Below are positions 11,690 through 23,825 of a stretch of DNA of 64,000 bases, piece after piece. Location: NCBI GenBank assembly GCA_029255685.2, contig CM055314.2:37454790-37518789 (forward strand). The letters are read 5' to 3'. The position numbers and the translations under genes are program-made. The first letter of the stretch is position 1. Each line of letters begins with the position of its first letter. Under the pieces are notes generated by a model, which saw only the letters and a program-made list of their open reading frames with translations, was not told where the DNA came from and made no database searches. The stretch is from Silene conica (lineage: Eukaryota; Streptophyta; Magnoliopsida; Caryophyllales; Caryophyllaceae).

Positions 11690-14281
11690 CTACTTAGAGT
11701 TGCCAACTGGATAAATAATACCTGCATCAAGAAGCTTCATAACCTCAGCCATAACTACATCCTGCATCTTAGGATTCAATTTACGCTGTCCCTGTCTATA
11801 AGGCTTATGCCCTTCCTCTAAATCTATTCTGTGCATACAAACATCAGGGCTTATGCCCTTAATATCATCCAAAGAATAACCTAGAGCTTTTCTATTCTTT
11901 TTAAGAACAGTCATTAAAGCAGAAAGTTGGTCAGGACTAAGTTTAGAGCTAACAATTGCAGGGTATTGCTCAGTATCATCTAAGAAAACATATTTAAGAT
12001 TAGGAGGAAGTGGCTTACGCTCTGGTGCTTTTACCTCAACTGCCTGAACAAAATTAGTATCTATAGAATAGCACATGTTTACCAGACTTGCATTAGCTAG
12101 GCTTATGAGCTTCTCATTCTCTTCTTCAGTGAGCTCATATTCCTCTTCCTCTTCTTCTATCAAATCCAGCTTTTCAGCATCCTCAGCTGGAGTACCTGCA
12201 TACTTATCCAAAACTGTCAGATCATCTAAGGGATCCTTGGTCAAGGATTCCCTCCAATTAAGGATAACATTCCTGTCTACAATATCGATGGAACAACAAG
12301 TATCATCAGTAGGAATAGTTGCCTTATGGGCAAGACTAAACTCGATAGTGTCATCCCCAATCTCTAAAGTAATGGTCCCGCGTTTTACATCTATCACAGC
12401 CCCAGCTGTGTGTAAAAAAGGTCTACCTAAAATAATAGGTATTCGACTATCCTCAGCAATGTCTAAAACAACGAAATCCACAGGAATAAAGAACTTTCCC
12501 ACTTTTACTGGGACATCCTCCAAGACCCCTAGTGGTCTTTGGGTTGATCTATCAGCCATCTGTACGGTAATATTGGTGACTTTAAGTCTACCTAAACCAA
12601 GTCTTTCACATACAGAATAAGGTATGACACTGACACTAGCCCCTAGATCACAAAGGGCTTTCCCTATTAAATGATTACCTATGGTACAAGGGATGGAAAA
12701 ACTACCTGGGTCTTTTAACTTGGGTGCTATATTATCTTGTGAAAGAACATAACATTCTTCCACAAGAGCAACAGCACCGTCGTCCTGAAAGTTCCTCTTA
12801 CGACTTAAAATATCTTTCATGAATTTAGCATAAGAAGGTACCTGGGTAATTAAGTCAGTGAAAGGGATGGTTACCTCAAGATTCTTCACCATCTCTAAAA
12901 ACTTACCAAATTTCTTATCCTCCTTTGAATTTTTCAGTCTTTCAGGATAAGGAATGGTGACTTTAGCCATAGGATCAGCAACCTTTGGCTTTTTCAGTTG
13001 TAGAATTTCGGCAATACCTTGTATAAAGGAAGGATCCAGCGATTCCGGAGTCAAAACAGCACTCTGCTCAGGAACGTCGGTCGGTCGACCAGTAGCAGTG
13101 GTCGGTCGACCAGAGTCTGCAAAATCCGATTTTTTTCTTTTTTCGGAATCTGATCTCACGTCAGGAACAGTGGTCGGTCGACTTACAGCAGCGGTCGGTC
13201 GACCTCCTGCTTCTTTGACGGGATCGGATTCTTTGGTTGGAATCTCGGCTGGATCATCCTCTTGAGTTGCTTCTTCACAAACACGGCCACTCCTTAGATT
13301 TATGACGTTCAGCGTCTCCATGGGTCCCTCAAAACTAGCTGGAGAGCTAGTTCTTTGATTGGCTATGTTCATCAAGTGCTCCTCAAAAATCTTCGTGGAA
13401 GTGCAGTGTGCCTCATTCATCTTAAAAACTGCCGTGGTTAAGGCATCAACGATAGCTCTTAATTTCTCAATTTCTCCCGTGTTGTCGACCGTAGTAACTA
13501 GGTTCGCACTTTCAAGCTTTAGCTGGGTTGCTTCAAGCTTTTCGAAACGGGCTTCAACTGTTGTCTCAAGAGCCATCACTCTATTCATCTCTACATTCAG
13601 CCTTCTTGAATTCCCACGTGAACCCTTAAAAGTAGCCTTATGTACCGCCATGTCTTCAATGGTTTCCCAACCCTTCATATGATCGGTGTTGTTCTGAAAT
13701 CTCCCATTGGCGGCCACATCAAGAATCATTTTATAGTCATCATAAAGAGAGTTGTAAAAACGGTTACATAGGTCCCATTGTGGAAGGTTATGGTGAGGGA
13801 TAGAACGGACCAATTTCTTGAATCGATCCCATGCTTCACAAAATCCTTCATCAGGTCCCTGCTGAAAGTTACGGATTTGGTTTCTCAAGTCCTCAGCTTT
13901 TGCAAGAGGGAAGTATTTCTTGTAAAAAGCCAGGGCCAAGGCGGTCCAATCTGTAACCCCTTCACTTGTCTTGTTAAGGTCCCGGTACCATTCTTGCGCG
14001 TCTCCTTTTAATGAGAACAAGAACAGAGTTGCCAGCACGTCGTCTCTAGATACCCCTTCAGGTAGGGGTATGAAACAACAATAATCTGTGAAGGTTGTAA
14101 CATGCTTTATTGGATCTTCATCGGGTAGACCAGAAAATTGACTCTGCTCTACCAAAGAAATATGAGTCGGGCGGAGTTCAAAGGAGCCAGTGGTGGGTTT
14201 AGGCAAGGTGAATCCCTTCGGTAAATCTTTAGGCTTCGGCTGTAGGAAGCTATAAATAGAGTCCATAAAGAGAGTACTCAA
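11690..14281 (-). CDS. gag: Athila-2 gag-protease polyprotein (863 codons, ends at an in-frame stop before RT)
   Basis: ATG at 14281 lies about 125 bases downstream of the primer site. Residues about 40-200 are the retrotransposon gag domain (FSGLPDEDPIKHVTTF, AQEWYRDL, FQQGPDEGFCEAWDRFKKL). A low-complexity linker follows (about 330-420); it holds two in-frame 33-bp motifs at DNA level (13079-13111, 13172-13204), read as GRPT-x3-GRPT repeats. The aspartic protease is around residue 540-640 (LCDLGASVSVIPYSV, then ILGRPFLHTAGAVIDV); DLGA in place of DTGA is seen in Athila. The end reaches the start of RT (AEVMKLLDAGIIYPVGNSK) and stops at 11690. I see no CCHC knuckle. Confidence 0.9.
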   Translation of the reverse strand: MSTLFMDSIYSFLQPKPKDLPKGFTLPKPTTGSFELRPTHISLVEQSQFSGLPDEDPIKHVTTFTDYCCFIPLPEGVSRDDVLATLFLFSLKGDAQEWYRDLNKTSEGVTDWTALALAFYKKYFPLAKAEDLRNQIRNFQQGPDEGFCEAWDRFKKLVRSIPHHNLPQWDLCNRFYNSLYDDYKMILDVAANGRFQNNTDHMKGWETIEDMAVHKATFKGSRGNSRRLNVEMNRVMALETTVEARFEKLEATQLKLESANLVTTVDNTGEIEKLRAIVDALTTAVFKMNEAHCTSTKIFEEHLMNIANQRTSSPASFEGPMETLNVINLRSGRVCEEATQEDDPAEIPTKESDPVKEAGGRPTAAVSRPTTVPDVRSDSEKRKKSDFADSGRPTTATGRPTDVPEQSAVLTPESLDPSFIQGIAEILQLKKPKVADPMAKVTIPYPERLKNSKEDKKFGKFLEMVKNLEVTIPFTDLITQVPSYAKFMKDILSRKRNFQDDGAVALVEECYVLSQDNIAPKLKDPGSFSIPCTIGNHLIGKALCDLGASVSVIPYSVCERLGLGRLKVTNITVQMADRSTQRPLGVLEDVPVKVGKFFIPVDFVVLDIAEDSRIPIILGRPFLHTAGAVIDVKRGTITLEIGDDTIEFSLAHKATIPTDDTCCSIDIVDRNVILNWRESLTKDPLDDLTVLDKYAGTPAEDAEKLDLIEEEEEEYELTEEENEKLISLANASLVNMCYSIDTNFVQAVEVKAPERKPLPPNLKYVFLDDTEQYPAIVSSKLSPDQLSALMTVLKKNRKALGYSLDDIKGISPDVCMHRIDLEEGHKPYRQGQRKLNPKMQDVVMAEVMKLLDAGIIYPVGNSK

Positions 14282-14407
14282 GACTTCCTCTCAAAAACCT
14301 GTCTTCTAAACAGCACTAGAAGAAAAGGTAAGAACGGTCTTAAGGAACCTAAGTTCCTTAAGACAAGAAAAAATAGACTAAAAATTAACAAACAAAATTA
14401 TACCGTC

Positions 14408-14425
14408 TCCCCGGCAACGGCGCCA
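14408..14425 (-). other. Primer binding site, tRNA-Asp type
   Basis: Minus strand reads TGGCGCCGTTGCCGGGGA, complementary to the 3' end of plant tRNA-Asp, the primer usual for Athila. It is separated from the LTR end by AAATT (14426-14430). Confidence 0.9.
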
Positions 14426-14430
14426 AAATT

Positions 14431-15723
14431 TGACACCCGTCGTTGAGGGGTGCCAAAGATAAGATTTATAAAACCTCAGCTTAAACTCAGTTAGGATAAG
14501 TCAAGGGTCGAACCACAGAGAGACAGGGTAAATTAAGGTTGTAAATTTAAAGTCTATTGCAAGTAACCAAAAAGGGGGGTTTGAATTGGGATTTTAACTA
14601 ACAACTAAAGTAACAAGAAAATTAAGATAAGATAGAAAGGAGATTAGGAACTTTGGTTCCCCATGGTCAAAACAAGTCAATGATGGGTAAAATAATCAAA
14701 TAACACAATCCCAAGGAACAAAGAATAAACCTTTAGGTCAAAATTCTACCCAATCCTTACGGTCTTAGGGTTCCTAGAAAAGCACTAAACTTTCGTTCAA
14801 GGGCTATCCCAAAGTTGTTGTTAAACTAATCCTAATAATCTTTCAATCCTAAGGATTAGTTCACCAACAACAATGGGGGATTGGTAATTTAATCATCAAA
14901 CTTATCAAAGTCAAGTTTTTACATGGTTCCCCTAATTCCTAATCACAAGAATTAGTTATGCATACTTCTAATTATGAAACTAGCAATTACTAAGAATATT
15001 AAAGAGATAAACATAATTAAAGAAGACAATAAAAGGGAAAACATGAAATAAGAAATAACAACAAGATGAATAACAAGATTGAATCAAAAGGAAAGATTAA
15101 TTATCACAAACTTACAACTCGAATGGAAATCCTAAGAAGAAAGATGAAAGCTTGATACCAAAAAGTCTAACAATGGAGTCTTCAACATAAAGTACTTGGA
15201 TGAAAATTACTTAGGTAGAAAATTGCTGAAAAACTACTTTACCTAATAGAAGAGTTTTGGTCTCCTTAAATAAGAAATATTACAAGATTAGGAAAACAGA
15301 AAATAAAACGGAAGTCTCGAAACAGGGTCTGGTCGGTCGACCTGTTTTCTCGGTCGGTCGACCGATTCTGCCAATGCGGGTTTTTCTTTTATGCGAATTT
15401 GGGCTTCCGTGGAGAACTGGGCCTGTTTACGTTGACACCGGTCGGTCGACCACTTTCGGTGGTCGGTCGACCGCTTCTCTTTATTTCCAGCTTCGATCCG
15501 GCCCGATAATTATACTTGAATGCACCATCCGAATTACTGCTCCAAAAACAGCTTCCTAAAGGCAAATAAGGCTTGGTTTTGCTTACTTCCGCTTATTCCT
15601 ACATACAAAACATAGAAATACCAAAGTAGACAGTATGGGAGAAAAAGCAACTAAAAAGTCACGAAAGTGTAAGAAAATACGTGCCAAAAGAGTAAATAAA
15701 ATGCATAGAAAAGGCACGTATCA
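14431..15723 (-). repeat. Athila-2 5' LTR (1293 bp)
   Basis: Almost identical copy of 3461-4761; lacks the 8-base AAAATAAC. 33-bp bipartite motifs at 15331-15363 and 15440-15472. It should carry the promoter of the element; I cannot place a start site with confidence. The short plus-strand open frames here and at 4295-4597 are LTR-borne and translate the 33-bp motifs (GRPVFSVGRP); I do not regard them as genes. Confidence 0.95.
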
Positions 15724-15728
15724 TCTGG

Positions 15729-17473
15729 GCTCAGAGGCGACATCTCAACGCATACCCCAGACACGACAACCAAACATATATAGGGCTCAAAGGCGACATC
15801 TCAACACATACCCCCATACATGACAAACAAACACATATAGGGCTCAGATGCGACATCTCAACGCATACCCCTATATATGACAAACAGTCTACGTATTAAG
15901 TTTAGAGGCGACATCTTAACGTATAACTTAACACGCATCACTACAATAGCATTCAACTCAATAACTAAATCTTTCTTTCTTATCTCTTATACTTCTAAAC
16001 AACACTCAATTGACCCCGGGAACTAAGTTGAGGGAGAGCCGGTTTCCCTTTCGGTTACCCCACCGGGGGGTCTCTATCCTCTCTCCATTCCCGAACCCAA
16101 TATAGTGTCGCCCATCCTCCAGGGACCTTAAACACACATATAAGGCACACGGAACGAATCTCAAACAAAACCGATTAACCGTTTAAAAGTTATAAACTAT
16201 TTTAATGAGAACATGGGCTCTCAGCCGGTCTGGGACCGTCTGCCGGTCAACCGGCTGGGAGTCCGTTCCCATGCCTTCTTTAACAATATGAAAACAATGA
16301 GAAGAGGCTCTCAGCCGGTGGACCGTCTGCCGGCCTGCCGGCTGGGAGTCCCTCCCATAGCCTTTATCAAAATTTTCCAAAACCTCAAGAAGGATTCTGA
16401 GCCGGTGGACCAGCGGCCGATCAGCCGGCTCATAGTTCCTTCCCCCAAATTCAGCATTCAAAAACTCAACTATGACTCTGAGCCGGCCGACCGGCTGCCG
16501 GTCAGCCTACCGGCTCATAGTCCCTGCACGAAAATCACATAATTTCCTATATGACTCAAATCATCACAAATCGATTCTAACTTCCAAAATTGCAACAACT
16601 ATACATTACCCAGCATCTATAAGACACATATGCATCAAAAGCAAGTATCAATTTCTATAATAATACCACAACAAGTTCATACTTTGTATTCGTCTTAAGC
16701 ATAGGATTTCTGAAATTTCATCATCTAAGCACATAAAACACAAACAAAGCATGTGAAAGTCATTCTCATGTAATCCTAGCATGATTCTAAGTCTTAAAAA
16801 CATTCACTATGTACAAAATCAGAAACTAACATCATCAAAGTCAAGAAAAATGCTAATATCACAATAAAGGCCGAGTTTCTCATTATCGTCACCTCTAAAG
16901 CGTTTTTGCTCCAAGCTCCTCTTCAATGATGTAGCTATCGACGTCCGGATCCTCTAAATCTTCTCCTGCAACAAGAAAAACGACTTTGAGAAGCTAAAAT
17001 CGGATTCTACCAAAAACAAGCCATTTTTCAAGTTGGATGAAATGGAAATTGAAAGTGATAGATGTCTTGCCAATTTCAAGAGGATTTCAGAAATGTATAA
17101 CTTGCCTTGGTTTGGAAATTGGATGATGACTGAAAATCGATTTGAAGCTTGAAGGATTTGAAGGAGGAAATGAGAAATAAGGAAGCAATGTTATGTTTTT
17201 GTGAAGGATGAATGTGTCGAAATACAAAATGAGGTTTAGGGTTTTAATTGTTTTTTTCCGTTTAAATGGAAACGGGCTTTTGAATGTGAACGACATTTTA
17301 TGAGACGGACTTAACTTGCCAAGTTTTATTTGTCTTAAAGACTTAAGGTTCTTAAGACGGATCTTACGGATTATTTTAAAATAAATTGACATTAAATATT
17401 AAAATATTATTTTATTCCGTAAAAATAATTAAAAACCTTTAAAATATAATTTACGAAAATACGGGATATTACA
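15729..17473 (-). repeat. Tekay-1 3' LTR, proximal part
   Basis: Resumes the LTR after the duplicated TCTGG and matches about 23340-25172. It holds the end of the CAGAGGCG hairpin array (15729-15935) and the AGCCGG hairpin array (16211-16525), and ends ATTACA at 17473. The stretch 16530-17090 is AT-rich LTR sequence without recognisable content. Confidence 0.9.
16211..16525 (-). repeat. Hairpin array, core AGCCGG...CCGGCT (Tekay-1 3' LTR)
   Basis: Four GC-rich units. Each is bounded by AGCCGG and CCGGCT and extended by unit-specific complementary arms, e.g. GGGCTCTC with GGGAGTCC, and GACTCTG with CATAGTCC. The other Tekay-1 LTR has five units (23826-24222), so unit number varies between LTRs of one element. 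Confidence 0.8.
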
Positions 17474-17508
17474 ATCACCCCAACTTCAAAAAGTTTCGTC
17501 CTCGAAAC
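17474..17508 (-). other. Tekay-1 polypurine tract and adjoining hairpin
   Basis: Minus strand GAAGTTGGGGTGAT abuts the LTR start TGTAATATC. Immediately upstream in sense is a perfect hairpin GTTTCG/CGAAAC (17493-17498 and 17503-17508) with a 4-base loop. The same tract and hairpin are found in Tekay-4 (51330-51364) and in the gene-less element (44720-44755). Confidence 0.85.
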
Positions 17509-17588
17509 TCGAACGAAGATAAATTCTAGATAACTATACCTCAATCGAAAAGAGAAGGATGCGTAGCACGCATCGAAGCCTCGGTCTC

Positions 17589-18824
17589 TCACGTCTGCTC
17601 CTCAACATCGCCGCATCGCCAAAGGATCTTCACTAAGGGCACCACCTTGCTCCTAAGCTTTCTGTCCTGTCGGTCTAGAATCTTCACGGGACGCTCCTCG
17701 AAAGCAAGACTCGGCTCTAAGTTCTCGATCTCTCTATGAAGCACATGACTAGGGTCACTAACGTACTTGCGGAGCTGAGAAACATGAAAGACACTATGAA
17801 CCTTGCCCAAACTAGGAGGCAAGTCCAATCGATAAGCAGCAGCACCAATCCTCTTCACGATCTCGAACGGCCCAATGTACTTAGGGCTCAGCTTGCCCTT
17901 AACGCCAAACCTCTTGACGCCCTTCATCGGTGAAAATCTCAGGAAAACTCTGTCACCCACCTCAAACTCGAGAGGTCTACGACGGACATCAGCATAGGAT
18001 TTCTGCCGATCCTGTGCGGCCTTCATCCTACCTCTGATAAGCTGGACGCGATCAATCGTCGCAGCCAACTGGTCCGGTCCTAGGTCGTGCACGTCGCTCG
18101 CTTGATCCCAACAGATTGGGCTACGACACTTCCTACCATAGAGCGCCTCATACGGAGCCATACCAATAGATGACTGAAAACTGTTGTTGTAGGAAAACTC
18201 AACTAACGGTAGACACTGTTCCTACGAACTCTGGAAATCAAGTGCACAAGCACGGAGCAAGTCCTCTAATGTCTGAATAGTCCTCTCGGACTGTCCATCA
18301 GTCGCGGCATGAAATGCTGTACTCATCAGTAGACGGCTACCCAAAGCCTTCTGTAGAGCCTTCCAAAATATGGAACAGAAACGAGGATCACGATAAGAGA
18401 CGATCTCTCTCGGGAAATCATGGTAACAGACGATCTCAGCAATATAAGCTCGGGCTAAGCGGTCCATATCCCACGTCTCGCGGATAGGCACAAATCTGGC
18501 ACACTTAGTCAACCTATCAACCACAACCCAAATCGCATCCTTGCCTCCAACTGTCTTAGGCAATGCAGTTACGAAGTCCATCGAAATGCACTCCCACTTC
18601 CACTGAGGAACGTGGAGCGGCTGTAACAAACCACCTGGCCTCCTATGCTTGATCTTGACTTGTTGACAAGTCAGACACTTACTCACGTAATCCAAAATGT
18701 TCTTCTTCATCCCGGGCCACCAAAATAGAAGTCTTTGGTCCTTGTGCATCTTCTCGCCGCCCGGATGAACATAATAAGGCGTCAGGTGAGCCTCATCTAA
18801 AACCCTCTTCCTCAAATCCGGCAC
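17589..18824 (-). pseudogene. Tekay-1 integrase with chromodomain-like tail, broken
   Basis: Zinc domain (HPGGEKMHKDQRLLFWW ... CLTCQQVK) and core (ISMDFVTALPKT; E in DGQSERTIQTLEDLL) followed by YEALYGRKCRSPICW, typical of Tekay/Del chromoviruses, and a tail PVKILDRQDRKLRSKVVPLV that starts the chromodomain-like region. Breaks: a stop at 18222-18224 and one ending the frame at 17589-17591, both where Tekay-4 has tryptophan. The second catalytic aspartate is lost: VSYRDPRF here versus VSDRDPRF in Tekay-4. Not functional. It lies downstream of RNase H and upstream of the polypurine tract, as expected. Confidence 0.9.
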
Positions 18825-18845
18825 ATCTAGAACATAGATCCGGCC

Positions 18846-19463
18846 TCAAAACCGTAGAAAACCATCAGAACCAATCACGAAGTCCTGTGCATCACCACTC
18901 GCAATCTTGGCCTCGAACTTCCGGAAAGCAACATCTGTAAGTAAACCCTGGCGAATCTCCCAATACAAAGTCGGCTCGGCAGTCATAGCAGATAACCAAT
19001 CAAAACCGCTACCAACCATCTCTAATCTCAACTTCCGGAACTCGGAACAAAGCTCCTCAGGCAGAACATGCATAACACTCATCGAATGAGAAGTCTTGCG
19101 GCTAAGCGCATCAGCAACCATATTGGCCTTACCCTCATGATATAACAACTCAATATCATAATCATTAACCAACTCTAGCCATCGACGCTGTCGCATATTA
19201 AGGTCCTTCTGTGTGAAAATGTACTTCAAACTCTTGTGATCCGTGAAAATGCGACAATGAGATCCAATCAAGTAATGAAGCCACATCTTCAAGGCATGAA
19301 CCACAACAGCTAAATCAAGATCATGCGTCGGATAGTTCACCTCGTGAACTCGCAGCTGTCTCGAAGAGTAAGCAATCACCTTACCACTCTGCATCAACAC
19401 ACATCCAAGCCCTAACATAGAAGCATCGTAGTAAACATCGAAGTCAACACCAATCTCTGGCAA
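18846..19463 (-). pseudogene. Tekay-1 RNase H domain and connection to integrase
   Basis: Residues 8-110 are Ty3/gypsy RNase [17 protein letters not shown], the [12 protein letters not shown] segment, [10 protein letters not shown], and [12 protein letters not shown]. It is separated from RT by a stop (19553-19555, CAG to TAG compared with Tekay-4) and a short damaged stretch (19464-19552), and from integrase by a CGA to TGA stop at 18846-18848. Catalytic acids of RNase H are still visible. Confidence 0.85.
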
Positions 19464-19552
19464 AGCAAGTAAAAAGTCAACCTGGTCTTCAATTCCTGAA
19501 ATGAGCTCTCACACTTATCTGTCCAAATAAACTTAGCTTCTTTCTTCAATAA

Positions 19553-20874
19553 CTAGGTCATCGGACGAGCCAATCTAGAGAAATCCTCAACAAACCTACG
19601 ATAGTAACCGGCCAAACCGAGGATACTACGAATCTCTCCCACATCTATGGGACTCTCCCAATCAACAACGGCCTCAATCTTTGCGGGATCCACCATAACT
19701 CCCTCACTAGATAACACATGTCCAAGAAATGCAACCTTAGATAGCCAAAACTCACTCTTAGAGAACTTCGTGAACCACTTCTGTCGACGTAAAATCCCAA
19801 GTATCAATCGAAGATGTTCGGCATGCTCAGTATCAGTCTTCGAATAAATGAGGATATCATCAATAAACACCACAACACAAGTGTCTAAGAACTCACTGAA
19901 CGTCCTGTTCATCTGATCCATGAAGATAGCAGGAGCATTCGTCAAACCAAAAGGCATGACAACGAACTCAAAGTGCCCATATCTGGTACGGAAAGCAGTC
20001 TTCGCAATATAAGCCTCTCTCACTGGAATCTGATGATAACCGGAACGAAGGTCAATCTTCGAAAATCTGGAAGCACCTCTAAGCTGGTCAAATAAGTCAT
20101 CAATCCTAGGCAAAGGATATTTGTTCTTCACGGTGACTCTATTCAGCTCCCTGTAATCAATGCAAAGTCTCATGGAACCATCTTTCTTCTTGACGAAAAG
20201 AACTGGAGCACCCCAAGGAGAAGTACTCGGTCTAATAAATCCCTTCTCAATCATCTCTTCTAATTGCTGCTTCAACTCTTTCAACTCAGGTGGAGCCATA
20301 CGGTAGGGAGCCTTAGATATAGGTCCGGTACCTGGAACAAGCTCAATGGTAAACTCCACATCTCTCTCTGGCGGTATCCCTGGCAATTCCTCGGGGAAAA
20401 AATCTGGGAACTCACGAACAAGTGCTACATCCTCAAGCTTCGCTAGCGATGGCTTAGCAGCTGAAACAACACACAGAAAGGCTTGACAACCCTTCCTAAG
20501 AAGATATGATGCTTTCATTGATGAGATGACACGAACACCCTTTTTAGGGCGAGTTCCCCTATAGGAAACATGAACTCCTGAAGAACACCTCAAGCAGATT
20601 TTCTGGTCGCGACACTCGAAGCGAGCATGGTATCGCGATAACCAATCCATACCGAGGATAATGTCAAATTCCTCGAGAGGAAATCTCAGTAAGTCCGCTG
20701 GAAATGTGGCTTGACCAATAATAATCGGAACATCCCTATGGGAAGAAGAGCAGAAGGAAACATCTCCCGAAGGCAATGAGATAGAAGTCTCCTCAACAAC
20801 AGAAGACTCTAGAGCTAGTCTGTCGGCAAACTGGGTCGATATGAATGATAGAGAAGCACCAGTATCAAATAAAA
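19553..20874 (-). pseudogene. Tekay-1 protease and reverse transcriptase
   Basis: The protease begins just before the annotated ATG ([10 protein letters not shown] is encoded near 20835-20865 in this frame) and continues with [87 protein letters not shown] and the catalytic [11 protein letters not shown]. The frame is cut from gag by a one-base deletion near 20890, judged against Tekay-4, and ends with a premature stop after ARPMT. RT itself is uninterrupted. Confidence 0.88.
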
Positions 20875-21972
20875 TCAGGCACTCAGCGCCAGAACAGAAA
20901 AGATACCGGCAACAATGTCTAGATGAGCCTCAGCCTCTGCTTTGGTCATAACAAAGATCTTCCCCTTAGCATTAATTCCTCTAGTAGCTGCAGCAGCAGT
21001 GGCAGCCTTGCTAAGTGCGGTGTTCCTCTCAGGACAATCAAAGGATCTATGCCCAAATCCATTACAAGTATAACACTTGTAGACATTCATGAAACAGTCA
21101 AAACCCGGATGAGGTGGTTTACCACAACGGCGGCAAACACCAGGAGCAGTATCCGAGTGAACAATAGTCTTAGCAACAGGTGCAAAGAACCTCTCAAATC
21201 GCTTCTTCTGAGAAGAAGGCGAAGAAGTGGATGGAACAAACGGTCTCTTCTCCTGATAGATGGATCTCTGGTGTGAAGTCACACTAGCAGCAGCAACTCT
21301 GGTCTCAGCATCTATAGCACGAATGAAACACTCTGCCCAAATAGCATCATCATAAACCTCAACGAAAGAAGTCGAGTCAAGGCGGACCATACTCTCGATG
21401 CGTGGCCCCAACTTCGCCCGATAGAAGTAAACTCTCTCAACCTCATTTCTAACGAACTTCGAAGCGAAATGTGCAAGATGGTTAAATTTATCGGTGTACT
21501 CCTGAATTGACATCTTTCCCTGCTTCAAGTCCATGAACTCCTTAAGCCTCTGCGATTTAAGCTCCTTAGGATAAAATCTCGTCTCGAGCTTATCCTTAAA
21601 AGCCTCCCAGTCAAATAAAGGATCCAGAATGAAAGTCGGTCCGGTCAATGCCCACCATCTGTCGGCCTCCAAGGTCAAAAAGTGAGTGGCTAGCCGCACT
21701 CTATCCTCTCTGCCTACCGAGTACATGGTGAAGCTCTTTTCCATCTTGCGGAACCACTCATTAAGAGCTACCGGATCAACCTCGCCTCCATAAGTCTTCA
21801 CGTGGCTCCTGGACATCTGTGATGCTATCCAAGAGAAGTTACCAGGCCGGTTGGCCTCATTGCCTGGCGGTGGAGGAGGAGGAGGAACAGTCTCTGCCTG
21901 CTATCTCTGGTTCTCAAGCAACTGATGAAGTGCATGCATTATAGTATTCTCAACAGCTGTAGTCCTCACCAT
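20875..21972 (-). pseudogene. gag: Tekay-1 gag with two zinc knuckles, broken
   Basis: The natural ATG is at 21972; a stop at 21901-21903 (CAG to TAG versus Tekay-4) leaves a shorter open stretch starting at 21816. Gag domain: [42 protein letters not shown] (each shown in part). Two CCHC knuckles: CRRCGKPPHPGFDC and [14 protein letters not shown]. The frame runs into a shift just before protease. In Tekay-4 gag, protease, RT and RNase H form a single frame. Confidence 0.85.
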
Positions 21973-22124
21973 CCTTCAAAAGAAAAGCCAGTGTTAACTT
22001 AGCAATTAGCAATCACAAATAGACTACAATATAAATCCTTAGATCTACTCCATCTCTCATTCATTATTTAATTATATGGTCAAGTTAAGGTTGGGGGTTA
22101 CATGAGTGCGTCAGGAGCAATAAT

Positions 22125-22136
22125 GCTCTGATATCA
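22125..22136 (-). other. Tekay-1 primer binding site, initiator tRNA-Met type
   Basis: Minus strand TGATATCAGAGC, one mismatch from the usual TGGTATCAGAGC, two bases after the 5' LTR end at 22139. Confidence 0.85.
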
Positions 22137-22844
22137 ACTGTAAACCCCTCGCGAAAGCGGAAATAAAAATCATACAAAACACTAAAAATGCAGCGGAATT
22201 AAAACTTTTTAACATAACTAACATGCAAGGTGAATTAACAACTGAAAACGAAAACCGATAAAAACAGAAATAGAAAAGTATAACTGTCTAAGTACTGAAA
22301 GTAAATATATACAAACAGTCTGGGATGGAACATCCCTACAGCCACTCAAAATCAACTACTGTATCAAAAGTCTAGAGTCTAGCTACGAAGTGTGCAAGTC
22401 ATATCGATGATAAACGGATCAATCATCGCTCGCTAGCTCTCAGCAACCCCTGCCAACCTCCTACATGTACCTACATACATGTAAACATGTACGCCACAAT
22501 CAGTAGGGAGTGACTAGAGTTCTCCTAGCCACCTTTTGTAACGACATGTAACACAGAAATACAAACAGAATACTCCAAACAACTGAATCTCATATCATCA
22601 CGCAATCACTAATGCAAGGCTGTCAACCAACTTCGGAAACCATTTGGAACGAGAGCCGGTTTCCCTGCCGGTTGCCCGGCCGGGGGGTCTTTCAGTCCAA
22701 ACTATTTACGAAACTGACTAAAGAGCCATCCAATGCCTTGGATGAACAATACCAATAATCAAGGTACAATACTCATCAATATCAACATCTATATCTGACA
22801 CTGTACCAACTCTAGGCAAGCAGATATAAAACTCAACAAGTATA

Positions 22845-23545
22845 AGGTTCAGCGGTCAACCTAAGACATGACCTAAATACCAAACAATCAACAAGTATAA
22901 AGGTTCAGAGGCGACATCTTAACGCATAACCTAGATACCAACCAATCAGCAAGTATGAAGGTTCAGAGGCGACATCTTAACGCATAACCTAGATACCAAA
23001 TTCACAATCTCAAGCAAGGACTCAGAGGCGACAACTCAACCCATGGACCTGCTACTCAACAAGACACTAGACTCAGAGACGACAACTCAACGCATGGACT
23101 AGCATCCAAATCACAATCACAAGTAAGGAACTCAGAGGCGACAACTCAATGCATGTTCCCTTACTACATCACAAGACACTAGACTCAGAGGCGATAGCTC
23201 AACGCATGGCCTAGCATCCAACACCTGCACCCCGGGTAAGGTATTACAACCTGACTGCCCCGTTGTGCAGTTGCTCTACTCGTCAGACTCAGAGGCCAAC
23301 TTAAGGCATGTCCTGACGCGATCCCTCAAACATGTTAGGGCTCAGAGGCGACATCTCAACGCATACCCCAAACACGACAACCAAACACGTATAGGGCTCA
23401 GAGGCGACATCTCAACGCATACCCCCATACATGACAAACAAACACATATAGGGCTCAGAGACGACATCTCAACGCATACCCCTATATATGTTAACCAGTC
23501 TACGTATTAAGTTCAGAGGCGAAATCTTAACGCATAACTTAACAC
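22845..23545 (-). repeat. Hairpin array, core CAGAGGCG (Tekay-1 5' LTR)
   Basis: About twelve units with constant core and variable complementary arms: AGGTT/AACCT, AAGGAAC/GTTCCCTT, GTCAGAC/GTCCTGAC, CATATAGGG/CCCCTATATATG. The inner stem is GCG/CGC in most units, GTC/GAC in the first and GCC/GGC in one. Each change keeps pairing. Confidence 0.8.
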
Positions 23546-23825
23546 ACATCACTACAATAGCATTCAATTCAATAACTAAATCTTTCTTTCTTATCTCTTA
23601 TACTTCTAAACAACACTCAATTGACCCCAGGAACTAAATTGAGGGAGAGTCGATTTCCCTTTCGGTTACCCGACCGGGGGGTCTCTATCCTCTCTCCATT
23701 CCCGAACCCAATATAGTGTCGCCCATCCTCCGGGGACCTCAAACACACATATAAGGCACACGGAACGAATCTCAAACATAACCGATTAACGGTTTAAAAG
23801 TTATAAACTATTTTAATGAGAACAG

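Larger units (their letters stand above)
3461..15723 (-). mobile_element. Athila-2: nearly complete Athila-type Ty3/gypsy element
   Basis: Two LTRs (3461-4761 and 14431-15723) begin TGACACCC and end GTATCA on the plus strand, flanked by the perfect duplication TCTGG (3456-3460, 15724-15728). By eye the LTRs differ by three substitutions and one 8-bp indel, so insertion was recent. Order on the minus strand: 5' LTR, tRNA-Asp primer site, gag-protease, RT, RNase H-integrase, spacer, third ORF, long 3' noncoding region, polypurine tract, 3' LTR. Pol is broken by one stop and one single-base deletion, so this copy would need proteins supplied from elsewhere. Confidence 0.95.

Noticed and set aside
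16183..16542. Overlapping frames of about 100 codons on both strands rich in Pro/Arg/Asp
   Set aside because: Produced by the GC-rich palindromic array, which stays open on both strands.
22845..23545. CRISPR-like array of repeats with variable spacers
   Set aside because: Plant LTR context, imperfect and unevenly spaced units, and flanks that pair with each other; this is a hairpin array.
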